Shown here piece by piece: positions 1-7,556 of a DNA stretch of 64,000 nt. The notes under the pieces are model-generated. The model was not told where the DNA came from and searched no databases. It saw nothing but the letters and a program-made list of their open reading frames with translations. The first letter of the stretch is position 1, and each line of letters opens with the position of its first letter. Where the stretch lies: NCBI RefSeq assembly GCF_029968035.1, contig NZ_JASCIQ010000018.1, positions 91,202 to 155,201 of the forward strand, in the 5' to 3' direction. The position numbers and the translations under genes were made by a program. The stretch is from Streptomyces cavernicola (GTDB lineage: Bacteria > Actinomycetota > Actinomycetes > Streptomycetales > Streptomycetaceae).

Positions 1-208
1 GACGACCGAATCCCCCCGCTGGTTCAAGTCCTCGTACAGCGAGAATGGCGGAGTCTGCGTCGAGATCGCCGCAAACCTCGTCGCCACGCACGGCGTGGTC
101 CCAGTCCGCGACTCCAAGAACCCCGCTGGCCCCGCCCTGAACGTCCACGTTGACGCGTTCTCGACCTTCGTCGCAGGCGTCAAGGACGGCCAGCTGGGCA
201 ACCTCTGA
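1..208 (+). CDS. DUF397 domain protein, 5' end cut by window edge
   Basis: Only the last base of the presumed ATG lies in the window, and the frame then runs 68 codons to TGA at 206-208. The protein has the usual DUF397 layout: a WFKSSYS opening, a CVEIA segment, VRDSKNP in the middle and FVAGVKDGQL near the end. DUF397 proteins are small and of unknown biochemical role; in Streptomyces they usually sit beside an XRE-family regulator, which would lie outside this window. The neighbour at 289 is a near-identical copy, so this is a tandem duplication. Confidence 0.85.
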   Translation, partial: TTESPRWFKSSYSENGGVCVEIAANLVATHGVVPVRDSKNPAGPALNVHVDAFSTFVAGVKDGQLGNL

Positions 209-225
209 ACGTCCCAGCACCACAA

Positions 226-265
226 CGGCCCCGCCGAACCCCAGAGTTGGGGAACGGCGGGGCCG
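226..265 (+). terminator. hairpin terminator after first DUF397 gene
   Basis: CGGCCCCGCCG (226-236) pairs with CGGCGGGGCCG (255-265), and an inner CCCC/GGGG pair extends the stem. It starts 18 bases after the stop codon. No T-tract follows, as is common in Streptomyces. Confidence 0.7.
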
Positions 266-288
266 ACGGCTACGAGGAGGACGTACAG

Positions 289-498
289 ATGACGACCGAA
301 GCCCCGAACTGGTTCAAGTCCTCGCACAGCAGCAACGGCGGCGACTGCGTAGAGGTCGCCACCAACCTCGCCACCACCCGCGGCACAGTCCCCTTACGTG
401 ACTCCAAGAACCCCACCGGCCCCAACCTGCACGTCCACCCCGACGCGTTCTCGACCTTCGTCGCGGGCGTCAAGGACGGCCAGCTGGGCAACCTCTGA
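289..498 (+). CDS. DUF397 domain protein
   Basis: A 69-residue protein nearly identical to the gene that ends at 208, with the same WFKSS, CVEVA, RDSKNPTGP and FVAGVKDGQLGNL segments. I chose ATG 289 because GAGGAGG lies just upstream and the first residues (MTTE) match the sister copy; an in-frame ATG at 247 lies inside the preceding hairpin and is unlikely. Known for the family: small cytoplasmic proteins, function unknown, often paired with XRE regulators. Inferred: a recent tandem copy, because coding sequence and terminator were duplicated together. Confidence 0.88.
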   Translation: MTTEAPNWFKSSHSSNGGDCVEVATNLATTRGTVPLRDSKNPTGPNLHVHPDAFSTFVAGVKDGQLGNL

Positions 499-515
499 AC
501 GTCCCAGCACCACAA

Positions 516-555
516 CGGCCCCGCCGCACCCCCGAGTTGGGGTACGACGGGGCCG
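516..555 (+). terminator. second copy of the DUF397 terminator
   Basis: CGGCCCCGCCG (516-526) pairs with CGACGGGGCCG (545-555), which has one mismatch. The flanks match those of the hairpin at 226-265, so it belongs to the same duplication unit. It also lies just past the convergent permease stop. Confidence 0.65.
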
Positions 556-565
556 CCCGGCAGAG

Positions 566-2134
566 CTAGCCCTCCCTGTCCCTCCGCGCCTTCGAGCCCA
601 GCGCGTGGAAGACAAGACCCACCACCAGGAACAGCGCCAGCGGCACCACCTGCGTCAACGTGTACGCAAGACGCTCGCCCGCGAAGGACTCCGGCAACGA
701 ATCCGCCGGGGAACCGTCCGTGCCGAACCAGCCCACGCCGAAGCCCGGCCAGATCAGCACCACGACGGTGAACGCGACGAACCCGGTCGACAGCAGCGTC
801 ACCAGCCACACGCCGAAGCGGCCGCCGGGCACGCTGTACGGCCGGTTCACGTCCGGGTACTTGCGGCGCAGCACCAGCAGGCTCGGGAACGTGATGACGT
901 ACGAGATGAACGTGGTGCTGATCGTCAGGCCGAGGCCCGCGGCGAAGTACTTCTCCCCGTCGCCCTCGGTGAGGTTGAGCGCGATGACGAACAGCAGCGA
1001 CGCGAGCACCGCGGAGAGCATGTTGACCCGTACCGGCGTGCCGCGCTTCTCGGAGATCACGCCGAGCCAGGCCGGCCCCGCACCGTCCGCGCACGCGACG
1101 GCCTGCGCGCGGTGGGCGCCCATCGCCCAGGCGACGCCGCTGGTGAGCAGGCCGATGATGAGGCCCGCGGCGGCGATCCCGCCGAACACCGCGCCTGCCC
1201 CGGTGAGGGTGACGGTGCCGTCGGCGGCGATGGAGCCCCCGTAGACCGTGAACACGGACTTGCAGGCGTCGATGAAGCCGCCGAGGCTACCGATGTCGTC
1301 GCTGGGCAGCACGAAGAGGATGCCGAGGATGGGCATTCCGTACAGGAACAGCGAGGCGACGCCGGAGCGGAGGATGGCGAGGGGGATGTCGCGGCGCGGG
1401 TTCTTCATCTCCTCGGAGGCGGAGGAGGGCAGTTCGAAGCCGACGAAGTTGAAGATGAGGACGGGGACGAGGGCGACGAAACCGACGTAGGTGGGTGTGA
1501 ACTCGCCTGCGGGCAGGGGGTGTACGCCGTTCTGGAAGGCGAAGACGACGACGGAGACGAGGAAGAAGCCGAGCAGCACGATCCGCGCGAGTGCCCCGGC
1601 GATCGGCACCCACTTGCCGACGCGCACGGACTGTACGACGGTCAGCGCGCCGCCCCAGATGAAGACGAGGCCCGCGACGTACTTCCACAGGCCGGGCAGC
1701 GGCGTGAAGAACTCCTCCCAGGTGGAGATGGCGATGATGCACAGACTGCCGCCCACCCACACGGGGTTGGATATCCAGTACAGGATCTGGTTGACGCCCG
1801 CGGTGAGCCGCCCGAAGGCGAGCCGGGTCCACACGTAGGGGCCGCCCTGCACGGGGAAGGCGGAGCCGAGTTCGGCGACGAGCAGCCCGTACGGCAGGAA
1901 GAACGCGACGGCGAGGATCGCCATCCACGTCAGGCCCTGCGGGCCCTGGGCGGCGACCGAGCCGATGGTGTCGAGGCCGACGAGCGTGCAGATGAGGAAG
2001 AACAGGACGTCGAGGCGGCGCAGGTCCTTGCGGAGCCGGCCGCGTTGCTCGCCCCAACCCTCGGAGAGGTCGGGCGCCTCGGCGGCGGCTGCGTCGGCTG
2101 CCCCTGTCACAGGGGTGGAAGGTGCTTGGGTCAC
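566..2134 (-). CDS. APC-superfamily amino-acid permease
   Basis: A 522-residue polytopic membrane protein. A short hydrophilic N-terminus is followed by about 12 hydrophobic segments, starting with a LDVLFFLICTLVGLDTIGSV-type first helix (about residue 40). A PYVW segment follows in helix 3 and a FVGFELPSSASEEMKNP-type stretch lies mid-protein, both typical of APC amino-acid/polyamine/organocation transporters. The start is GTG 2134, which has AGGAG eight bases upstream; a longer frame reaching 2809 runs over the divergent regulator and is not credible. Its promoter region holds a perfect inverted repeat, so the TetR gene at 2366 probably controls it. Substrate is not deducible. Confidence 0.9.
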   Translation of the reverse strand: MTQAPSTPVTGAADAAAAEAPDLSEGWGEQRGRLRKDLRRLDVLFFLICTLVGLDTIGSVAAQGPQGLTWMAILAVAFFLPYGLLVAELGSAFPVQGGPYVWTRLAFGRLTAGVNQILYWISNPVWVGGSLCIIAISTWEEFFTPLPGLWKYVAGLVFIWGGALTVVQSVRVGKWVPIAGALARIVLLGFFLVSVVVFAFQNGVHPLPAGEFTPTYVGFVALVPVLIFNFVGFELPSSASEEMKNPRRDIPLAILRSGVASLFLYGMPILGILFVLPSDDIGSLGGFIDACKSVFTVYGGSIAADGTVTLTGAGAVFGGIAAAGLIIGLLTSGVAWAMGAHRAQAVACADGAGPAWLGVISEKRGTPVRVNMLSAVLASLLFVIALNLTEGDGEKYFAAGLGLTISTTFISYVITFPSLLVLRRKYPDVNRPYSVPGGRFGVWLVTLLSTGFVAFTVVVLIWPGFGVGWFGTDGSPADSLPESFAGERLAYTLTQVVPLALFLVVGLVFHALGSKARRDREG

Positions 2135-2210
2135 GGATTGACTCCTACGGCGGCGGTAGGGGGAGTTCGTATGCGTGCGGGGGCGACTCACCTTGCTGAC
2201 TGCTGACTGC

Positions 2211-2228
2211 TGACTGAACGGCCAGTCA
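2211..2228. promoter_or_regulatory. putative TetR operator between permease and tetR
   Basis: TGACTGAACGGCCAGTCA has perfect six-base half-sites TGACTG/CAGTCA around a six-base centre. It lies 77 bases upstream of the permease GTG and 138 bases upstream of the tetR GTG, the usual place for a shared operator. Confidence 0.6.
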
Positions 2229-2365
2229 GTAAAGGGGACTGTGGACCCGGCGCGGCACGCTGTCAAGAGATCACGCACGCCCTGGTACGGCCTCCCCCCG
2301 CGCCGGTACCGGCCGCCCCGGCACCGGCCGCCCGGAGCCGGGCGGCCCGTGTGTAGGGTTGCGGC

Positions 2366-3025
2366 GTGGCACGAGTCCGGTTGAGCGTGGAGCAGCGGCG
2401 CGAGGAGATCCTGCGCGCGGCCGTGGAGCAGATCGATACGCGCGGCGTGAGCGCGGTGCGCATCGCCGACGTGGCCTCGGCGCTCTCCGTCAGCAACGCC
2501 CTGGTCCTCTACCACTTCGCGACGAAGGAGAAGCTCGTCGCCGCCGCGTACGCTTTCGCCGCCGAGGGCGACCTGGCCCATCTGCGGAAACTCCTCGGCC
2601 GCCGCACGACGGCGCTGCGCCGCCTGCGCGCGGCGGTCCGGTGGTACGCGCCGACGGGGCAGGCCAAGGGCTGGAGGGTGTGGATCGAGGGCTGGGCGGC
2701 CTCGCTGCGCGACCCGGCGCTGCGCGATGTGGCGCGCGAACTCGACCAGGAGTGGAAGGCGGCCCTCGCCGAGGTCATCGCGGAGGGCGTGGCGGCCGGC
2801 GAGTTCCACTGCGACGATCCGCAGGCCACGGCCTGGCGCCTGACGGCCCTCCTCGACGGCCTCGCCGTCCAGATGACGGCGTACGCGGGCTCGTTGCCCC
2901 GTACGACGATGCTGCGCTGGACGGATGAGGCGCTGGCGCGTGAACTGGGCGTGGATCAGGCGGAGTTGACGGGGGTGCGGCGCGGGCAGAGCGTCCCTCG
3001 CGGGGCGTCGTCGGCCGCGGGCTGA
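2366..3025 (+). CDS. TetR/AcrR-family transcriptional regulator
   Basis: 219 residues. The N-terminal helix-turn-helix spans about residues 9-55 (EEILRAAVEQI, then IADVASALSVSNALVLYHF, then KEKLVAAAY), the standard TetR DNA-binding layout. The C-terminal part contains WRVWIEGWAASLRDP and a TALLDGLAVQM segment, resembling the BetI-like ligand-binding class. GTG 2366 is the first usable start; no strong Shine-Dalgarno site is visible, so a leaderless or short-leader transcript is possible. It is divergent from the amino-acid permease and probably represses it through the dyad at 2211-2228. Ligand unknown. Confidence 0.88.
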   Translation: MARVRLSVEQRREEILRAAVEQIDTRGVSAVRIADVASALSVSNALVLYHFATKEKLVAAAYAFAAEGDLAHLRKLLGRRTTALRRLRAAVRWYAPTGQAKGWRVWIEGWAASLRDPALRDVARELDQEWKAALAEVIAEGVAAGEFHCDDPQATAWRLTALLDGLAVQMTAYAGSLPRTTMLRWTDEALARELGVDQAELTGVRRGQSVPRGASSAAG

Positions 3026-3084
3026 GACCGCTCCTGGCCCGCCGCCGTGGCAGACTCGGCCCGAGCGGGGGAAAGGAGGGGGAC

Positions 3085-4614
3085 GTGGGGTCGTCGGAGT
3101 TGCTCATCGTCCTGGACCGGGACGGCGGTACGCCGCTGCAGCAGCAGGTGTGCGACCAGGTCACCGCCCTGGTGCGGTCGGGTCAGCTGCGGGCGGGCGA
3201 CCCGCTGCCCGCGTCGCGCGAACTCGCCCAGCAGCTCGCTGTGTCCAGGACCGTCATCACCCGCGCCTACGAACTCCTGCGTGCCCACGGCATCCTCACC
3301 GCCCGGCGCGGCTCCGGCACCAGAATCGCAGGCCTCGCGGGCAGCGCCGCCCCACCCCGGGCCGGGGTGCGGGCTCCCGGCACAGCACCCCCGGCGCTCG
3401 CCCCGCAGCCGCCGAGGGCCACGGACGGCGGGGACGCGCTCTGGCAGCCCTGGGAGCCGCCGCCCACGCATCACCCCGGCACCGCACTCGACTTCCGGCA
3501 CGGCACCCCGGCGCTCGCGGACTTCCCCGTCGCCCGCTGGCGGCAGTCCCTGCACGACGCGTACGGGCGCGCCGATGTCGCCGCGCTCGGCTACGGCCCG
3601 GCCGAGGGATCGCTCACGCTGCGGAGGGAGATCGCCGCTCTCGTCCGGCAGAGCCGGGCTCTCAGCGCCTCCCCCGACCACATCATGGTCACCGGCGGCG
3701 CCACCCAGGCCCTGGACATCCTCGTCCGGATGCTGGTCGAGCCGGGTGACGTGGTGGTGATCGAGGACCCCAGCCACACGGTGCTGCGCCAGGTCTTCGG
3801 CTGCTCCGAGGCTGTCGTGGTGCCCGTCCCCGTGGACGAGGAGGGGCTGCGGGTGGCGGACATCGACGCCTGTGTGCAGGCCCAGGGACACGATCCGGGG
3901 CGGGTGAAGCTGGTGTATGTGACGCCGTCGCACCAGTTCCCGACCGGGTTCATCATGTCCGAGGGGCGGCGGCGCCGACTCCTGGAGTGGGCGTACGCGC
4001 ATGAGGCCACGGTCCTTGAGGACGACTACCACAACGAGTTCACGTTCTCCGAGGCGCGGCTGCCCGCGCTGGCCGCCGAGCGGCACCGGGACACGGTCGT
4101 CTACGTGGGCAGCTTCAGCAAGACGCTCTTCCCCGCCCTGCGGATCGGCTATGCGGTACTGCCACCGCATCTCGTGCGGCCCTTCCTCGGCGTCAAGTGG
4201 ATCACCGACAGGCTGACGCCCACAGTCGCCCAGGAGGCACTCGCGGACTTCATCTCCACCGGCGCGTACGCCCGCCACATCGGCCGTATGACTCGCCTCT
4301 ACCGGCAGCGCCGACGCCGCCTCCTGGAGGCCTTGTACGAGCACTTCGGCGCCGAGGTGCGTATCTCCGGGGAGGCGGCGGGCCTGCACGTCCTGGTCAC
4401 CCTCATCGGTGCGCGCGGCGTCCCGGAGGACGAGATCGCGCGCCTGGCCGCCGCACGCGGGGTCCGGATCTACCCCGCGTCCGGCTATTTCGTCCAGGAC
4501 CCGCCGACCGAGCCCACGTTCCTGATGGGATACGCCGCCCTGCCCGTCCCCCGTATCACCGAGGGGGTCGCCCTGCTGGCCGCCGCGGTGCGCGAGGCGA
4601 CCGGTCGGCGTTAG
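3085..4614 (+). CDS. MocR/PdxR-type GntR regulator with aminotransferase-like domain
   Basis: 509 residues. The N-terminal GntR winged helix spans about residues 10-75 (LQQQVCDQVTALVRSGQLRAG, then ASRELAQQLAVSRTVITRAY). A proline/alanine linker leads to a fold-type I aminotransferase-like domain from about residue 125, with GATQALDIL and the PLP-lysine region VGSFSKTLFPALRIGY. MocR proteins bind PLP and often control amino-acid, vitamin B6 or secondary-metabolite genes. GTG 3085 has AAAGGAGGGGG just upstream. It converges on the UbiD gene. With the second MocR at 20815 it brackets the biosynthetic block, so a role in that block is plausible but unproven. Confidence 0.9.
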   Translation: MGSSELLIVLDRDGGTPLQQQVCDQVTALVRSGQLRAGDPLPASRELAQQLAVSRTVITRAYELLRAHGILTARRGSGTRIAGLAGSAAPPRAGVRAPGTAPPALAPQPPRATDGGDALWQPWEPPPTHHPGTALDFRHGTPALADFPVARWRQSLHDAYGRADVAALGYGPAEGSLTLRREIAALVRQSRALSASPDHIMVTGGATQALDILVRMLVEPGDVVVIEDPSHTVLRQVFGCSEAVVVPVPVDEEGLRVADIDACVQAQGHDPGRVKLVYVTPSHQFPTGFIMSEGRRRRLLEWAYAHEATVLEDDYHNEFTFSEARLPALAAERHRDTVVYVGSFSKTLFPALRIGYAVLPPHLVRPFLGVKWITDRLTPTVAQEALADFISTGAYARHIGRMTRLYRQRRRRLLEALYEHFGAEVRISGEAAGLHVLVTLIGARGVPEDEIARLAAARGVRIYPASGYFVQDPPTEPTFLMGYAALPVPRITEGVALLAAAVREATGRR

Positions 4615-4621
4615 GACCTGG

Positions 4622-4644
4622 TTCGGATCCGGCCTGATCCGGAA
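4622..4644. terminator. weak hairpin between convergent mocR and ubiD-like genes
   Basis: TTCGGATC (4622-4629) faces GATCCGGAA (4636-4644) across a six-base loop with one bulge. It sits in the 40-base gap between two convergent stops. Confidence 0.35.
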
Positions 4645-4654
4645 GAGACACCCC

Positions 4655-6079
4655 CTAGGGCTCCGTGAAGCGCGGGCGGTGGAAGCGGGCCAGGTGAGCG
4701 TGGGGCACGGTGCAGTCGAAGTGGGCCTTCGCCGTGCGACCGTCACCGGACAGGGCGTCCGAGTACGCGGTGGACTGCGTCGGGTCCAGCGGGAAGCCCT
4801 CCCTGTCCGGCAGCACCGAGACGTCCCGGTCCGCCTGCAGCCGTGTGGTCATCGCCCACCACAGGTCCGCGTCCGACTCCAGGTCGACGTCCTCGTCCAC
4901 GGAGACGACCAGTTTGGCCATCCGGAACTCCTCCAGGACCGTTTCGGCGGCCTTGCGCACCGCCTCGTCGTCGGCGGCCGACCGCTTGGCCCGCCACTGG
5001 ATCACCACCATGAGCTGACCGCCGCCCGCGGTGTGGCAGTGCACCGCCTTGGCCGGCGCGCCCTGGCTCCGCAGCCGGCCGAGTACTGCCGCCTCCATGC
5101 CGAAGCCGAGCAGTACGGACTGCTCGTGCCCCGGCCCCGAGACCGTCTGCAGGATCGCTCCCTCCCGTGCCGTGATCCCGGTGATCCGGACGGTGGGCAG
5201 CGCGGGGTGCGCCCGGCCCTGGTAGCCGAGGAACTCCGGTGTGGCGGCGGGGCCTTGCGGGTTCTCCGGGACCGTGCCGGGCAGCAGCTCGCCCTCCAGG
5301 ACGTACTCGGCGTGCGCGATGCACTCCGCGTCGACCGTCCGGCAGGACGTCAGCTCGACCGGGGCGCCGCCCAGCGCGCCCCCCACGGCCAGTTCGTCGA
5401 CTTCCCGCGGAACCAGGGAGGTCGGGCAGCAGGAGGAGAGCAGCACGGCGGGGGCCAGGCCCAGGTGGATCGCGACGGGCAGTGGCCGGCCGAGGCGCTG
5501 GGCCGCGCGGTGGGCGGCCTCCAGGTCCCGGCCCGGCACCATCCAGATGGACAGCAGGTCCGGGCCCTGTACGCACAACCGGTGGACCGAGAGGTTGCGT
5601 ACCCCTGTCTCCGGATCGGTCGCCAGAACCGCGCCGAGCGTCAGATACGGGCCCGCGTCCGCGTCGGTGAGAACCGGGACCGGAAGCGCCGTGAGATCGG
5701 GCGCAAGTTCCGTGCGGCCGGGGAGCTTTGCGTCGCGGACCTTCACCGGCGGCAGGGGCGAGGCGACCGCGTCGAGCAGCCGGTACGGCAGTTCCGACGG
5801 AACCGTCCCGAGCAGCGCGGCCGCCCGGCGGCGAGTGCCGTACAGGCCGATGAGCACGGCCCGCGCTTCGCTGCCCGCGGCGTCGGGGGTGACCCGCTCG
5901 AAGAGGACCGCGGGGCCCGGACCCGTCGGTGGCGGGGCGGGCGTCCCGGCCCACTTCGCGTACCGGGAGGAGACCCCGAACCTGGCCGGGACCTCCTCCC
6001 GCTCGCGCACCAGCTCACCGGGCAGGGAATCGAGCCCGGCGAGCGCGGTGCGGAGATCCGCGGGGCGGCGGCGAGTCAT
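4655..6079 (-). CDS. UbiD-family decarboxylase
   Basis: 474 residues, the normal UbiD length. The order of recognisable segments fits the family: an N-terminal domain with ELPYRLLDAVASPLPPV, the central LPVPVLTDADAGPYLTLGAV and NLSVHRLCVQG segment, GLAPAVLLSSCCP, a PVELTSCRTVDAECIAHAEYV stretch, and a C-terminal part with VVSVDEDVDLESDADLWWAM. UbiD enzymes use prenylated FMN to (de)carboxylate aromatic or unsaturated acids. No UbiX-type prenyltransferase gene is visible in the window, so the cofactor would have to come from elsewhere. ATG 6079 overlaps the chorismate mutase stop as ATGA, so the pair is translationally coupled. Inferred role: decarboxylation of a shikimate-derived intermediate. 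Confidence 0.88.
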   Translation of the reverse strand: MTRRRPADLRTALAGLDSLPGELVREREEVPARFGVSSRYAKWAGTPAPPPTGPGPAVLFERVTPDAAGSEARAVLIGLYGTRRRAAALLGTVPSELPYRLLDAVASPLPPVKVRDAKLPGRTELAPDLTALPVPVLTDADAGPYLTLGAVLATDPETGVRNLSVHRLCVQGPDLLSIWMVPGRDLEAAHRAAQRLGRPLPVAIHLGLAPAVLLSSCCPTSLVPREVDELAVGGALGGAPVELTSCRTVDAECIAHAEYVLEGELLPGTVPENPQGPAATPEFLGYQGRAHPALPTVRITGITAREGAILQTVSGPGHEQSVLLGFGMEAAVLGRLRSQGAPAKAVHCHTAGGGQLMVVIQWRAKRSAADDEAVRKAAETVLEEFRMAKLVVSVDEDVDLESDADLWWAMTTRLQADRDVSVLPDREGFPLDPTQSTAYSDALSGDGRTAKAHFDCTVPHAHLARFHRPRFTEP

Positions 6080-6420
6080 GCCGCGCCCTCCGGAACCGTG
6101 GCAGCCGGCCGGAGGGCGCCCTCTGCGGCGGCCGCCCGCCGCTCGGCGAGCAGATCGAGCTGAAGCTCGGTCAACTCGGCGATGAGCGTGCGGTAGGTGG
6201 CCTCGGCGATGCCGGGCGGCATGCCCGACTCGTCCGCGAGCCGACGCACCTTGGCGATGACCTGCTCCACCCGGCCGGGCGAGCGCACCGTCTCCTCGTC
6301 GCGCTTGTGCACGGTCAACTCCCGTACGACGCGGGTGCGTTCCGCGAGCATCGCGACGATCTGCCGGTCGAGCCCGTCGATGGAGCCGCGCAGTTCGTCG
6401 ATCCGTTCCGCCCCGGTCAT
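6076..6420 (-). CDS. AroQ-type chorismate mutase
   Basis: 114 residues, all-helical. The first helix reads RIDELRGSIDGLDRQIVAML, with Arg-11 in the usual place, followed by ERTRVVRELTVHK (Arg-28, Lys-39 region) and a middle R-x-EQVIAKVR helix, as in monofunctional AroQ mutases. It converts chorismate to prephenate, which would feed the BacA-like enzyme encoded at 15371. Its start overlaps the cupin stop (ATGA), and its stop overlaps the UbiD-like start in the same way, so cupin, mutase and decarboxylase form one tightly packed operon. Confidence 0.9.
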   Translation of the reverse strand: MTGAERIDELRGSIDGLDRQIVAMLAERTRVVRELTVHKRDEETVRSPGRVEQVIAKVRRLADESGMPPGIAEATYRTLIAELTELQLDLLAERRAAAAEGALRPAATVPEGAA

Positions 6421-6758
6421 GACGCGGGCACCTCGTCGATGACGTACACGACGGTGGGCTCCGCGTCGGAGCCCTGCGAGCGATGGCGCTCGTCCCCCGG
6501 GATGACGAAGCCCATGCCGGGGCGGCACGGCACGGAACGGTCGTCGAAGTGGATGGTGAACTCGCCCTGCAGGACATATCCCTGGTGGCCGCGCTCGCAC
6601 CACTCCTTCTCGTCGAAGCCGGCGGGGAGCTCCATCAGGCGCACCCGCAGACCTCCGGTGTACGCGATCTTCACCCGGCCGTCGGCGCCGGGCTTGTGCC
6701 ACTTCTCCCAGGGGATGTCGTCGAAGTCGATGCCGACGAGCGCGGGGGTGGTGGTCAT
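6417..6758 (-). CDS. single-domain cupin, possible small-molecule isomerase or oxygenase
   Basis: 113 residues. A cupin barrel is indicated by ERGHQGYVLQGEFTIHFDD (motif 1, with His and Glu-like ligands) and PGMGFVIPGDERHRS (motif 2, with His). ATG 6758 has GAGGAGAG upstream; an upstream ATG at 6776 lacks a site. In the bacilysin pathway a bicupin (BacB) isomerises the BacA product. This protein has only one cupin domain and is not a clear BacB, but it sits in an operon with chorismate mutase. A role on a prephenate-derived intermediate is inference. Confidence 0.75.
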   Translation of the reverse strand: MTTTPALVGIDFDDIPWEKWHKPGADGRVKIAYTGGLRVRLMELPAGFDEKEWCERGHQGYVLQGEFTIHFDDRSVPCRPGMGFVIPGDERHRSQGSDAEPTVVYVIDEVPAS

Positions 6759-6819
6759 GGGCAGAGCTCTCCTCAAGACGTTGTTGTGTGATGCGTGAAA
6801 GCCGGGTGCGTCATCCGCG

Positions 6820-7491
6820 TCAGGACGCCGAACGCACCTGTGTCATCCGCTCGTTGCGGTCGTGCAGGGGAAGCACCGGGCCCCCGGTGGCCGCCTGCGC
6901 CTTGCGCAGCAGCAGAGCCATGTCGATCATCCTGTGGGTCATGCGGGCCAGTGCGTCCAGACCCTCGCTGTCGTTCAGGCCCGGCTCCCGCGACGTGTTG
7001 CGCAGCATCGCGGGAAAGCCGCTGCCCGCCAGGATCATCCGGTTGAGCAGCAGATTGTCGACGAGTTGGTGGTGCACCGCGGCGTCGCTGTAGCGGCGGC
7101 ACGTGACGATGATGCCGCCGACTTTGTTCGCAAGGGGCCGTTCGAAACGCAGATATCCGACGCCCGCCCGCTCGATGAATATCTGCATGAGATGGGCGAG
7201 ACCGAAGCCGTGCACCGGCACGGCATAGATGATCCCGTCGGCCTTTTTCATCTCCTCGACGATGGCAGGCATATCGTCGGGAAGGGCGCACGGGATCGTC
7301 CGGTTGTTGCAGTCACCGCACGGGCTGCACGGCGAGATGCGGTAGTCGCGCAGGTGCACCGTGCGGAATACGGCGCCTCGCGCCCGCACCAGTTCACCCG
7401 CGTGTTCAAGCGCCAGATCCGTGTTTCCGCCGGCCCGCTCGGACCCCGATATCCCGAGAATGACAGGCTGTTCCTTGCGAATTCCTTGCAT
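6820..7491 (-). CDS. iron-sulfur flavoprotein / NAD(P)H-dependent FMN reductase family
   Basis: 223 residues with a flavodoxin-like fold. The FMN-phosphate loop is GISGSERAGGNTD (residues 13-25). Four cysteines follow in the pattern C55-x2-C58-x2-C61-x6-C68, which matches the compact CX2CX2CX4-7C motif of iron-sulfur flavoproteins and suggests a 4Fe-4S cluster. The PVHGFGLAHLMQIFIERAG segment matches the FMN-reductase dimer region. It lies 61 bases upstream of the cupin gene on the same strand, so it probably belongs to the same transcript as an electron donor or a redox enzyme of the pathway. Confidence 0.82.
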   Translation of the reverse strand: MQGIRKEQPVILGISGSERAGGNTDLALEHAGELVRARGAVFRTVHLRDYRISPCSPCGDCNNRTIPCALPDDMPAIVEEMKKADGIIYAVPVHGFGLAHLMQIFIERAGVGYLRFERPLANKVGGIIVTCRRYSDAAVHHQLVDNLLLNRMILAGSGFPAMLRNTSREPGLNDSEGLDALARMTHRMIDMALLLRKAQAATGGPVLPLHDRNERMTQVRSAS

Positions 7492-7556
7492 GACTTTCCC
7501 CCCAGTAAGTCTTTCGCCGGGGCGGGCCCACCGGGCCCGCCCCTCCCCCGTACCGG

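Noticed and set aside
270..1094. 274-residue minus-strand frame over the permease and DUF397 genes
   Set aside because: Arg/Gly-rich shadow frame of two real genes, no domain.
398..2206. 602-residue plus-strand frame antisense to the permease
   Set aside because: Composition is Arg/Asp/Gly/His-rich without hydrophobic core; it is the mirror of the permease gene.
566..2809. 747-residue frame joining the permease to sequence upstream of it
   Set aside because: The extra N-terminal part is the reverse strand of the tetR gene and of the operator; the permease starts at GTG 2134 with a good ribosome site.
2956..4746. 596-residue frame antisense to mocR
   Set aside because: Typical high-GC antisense frame; no motif, overlaps a well-supported gene.
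6417..6758. calling the cupin BacB
   Set aside because: BacB has two cupin domains; this has one, so only a general cupin role is given.
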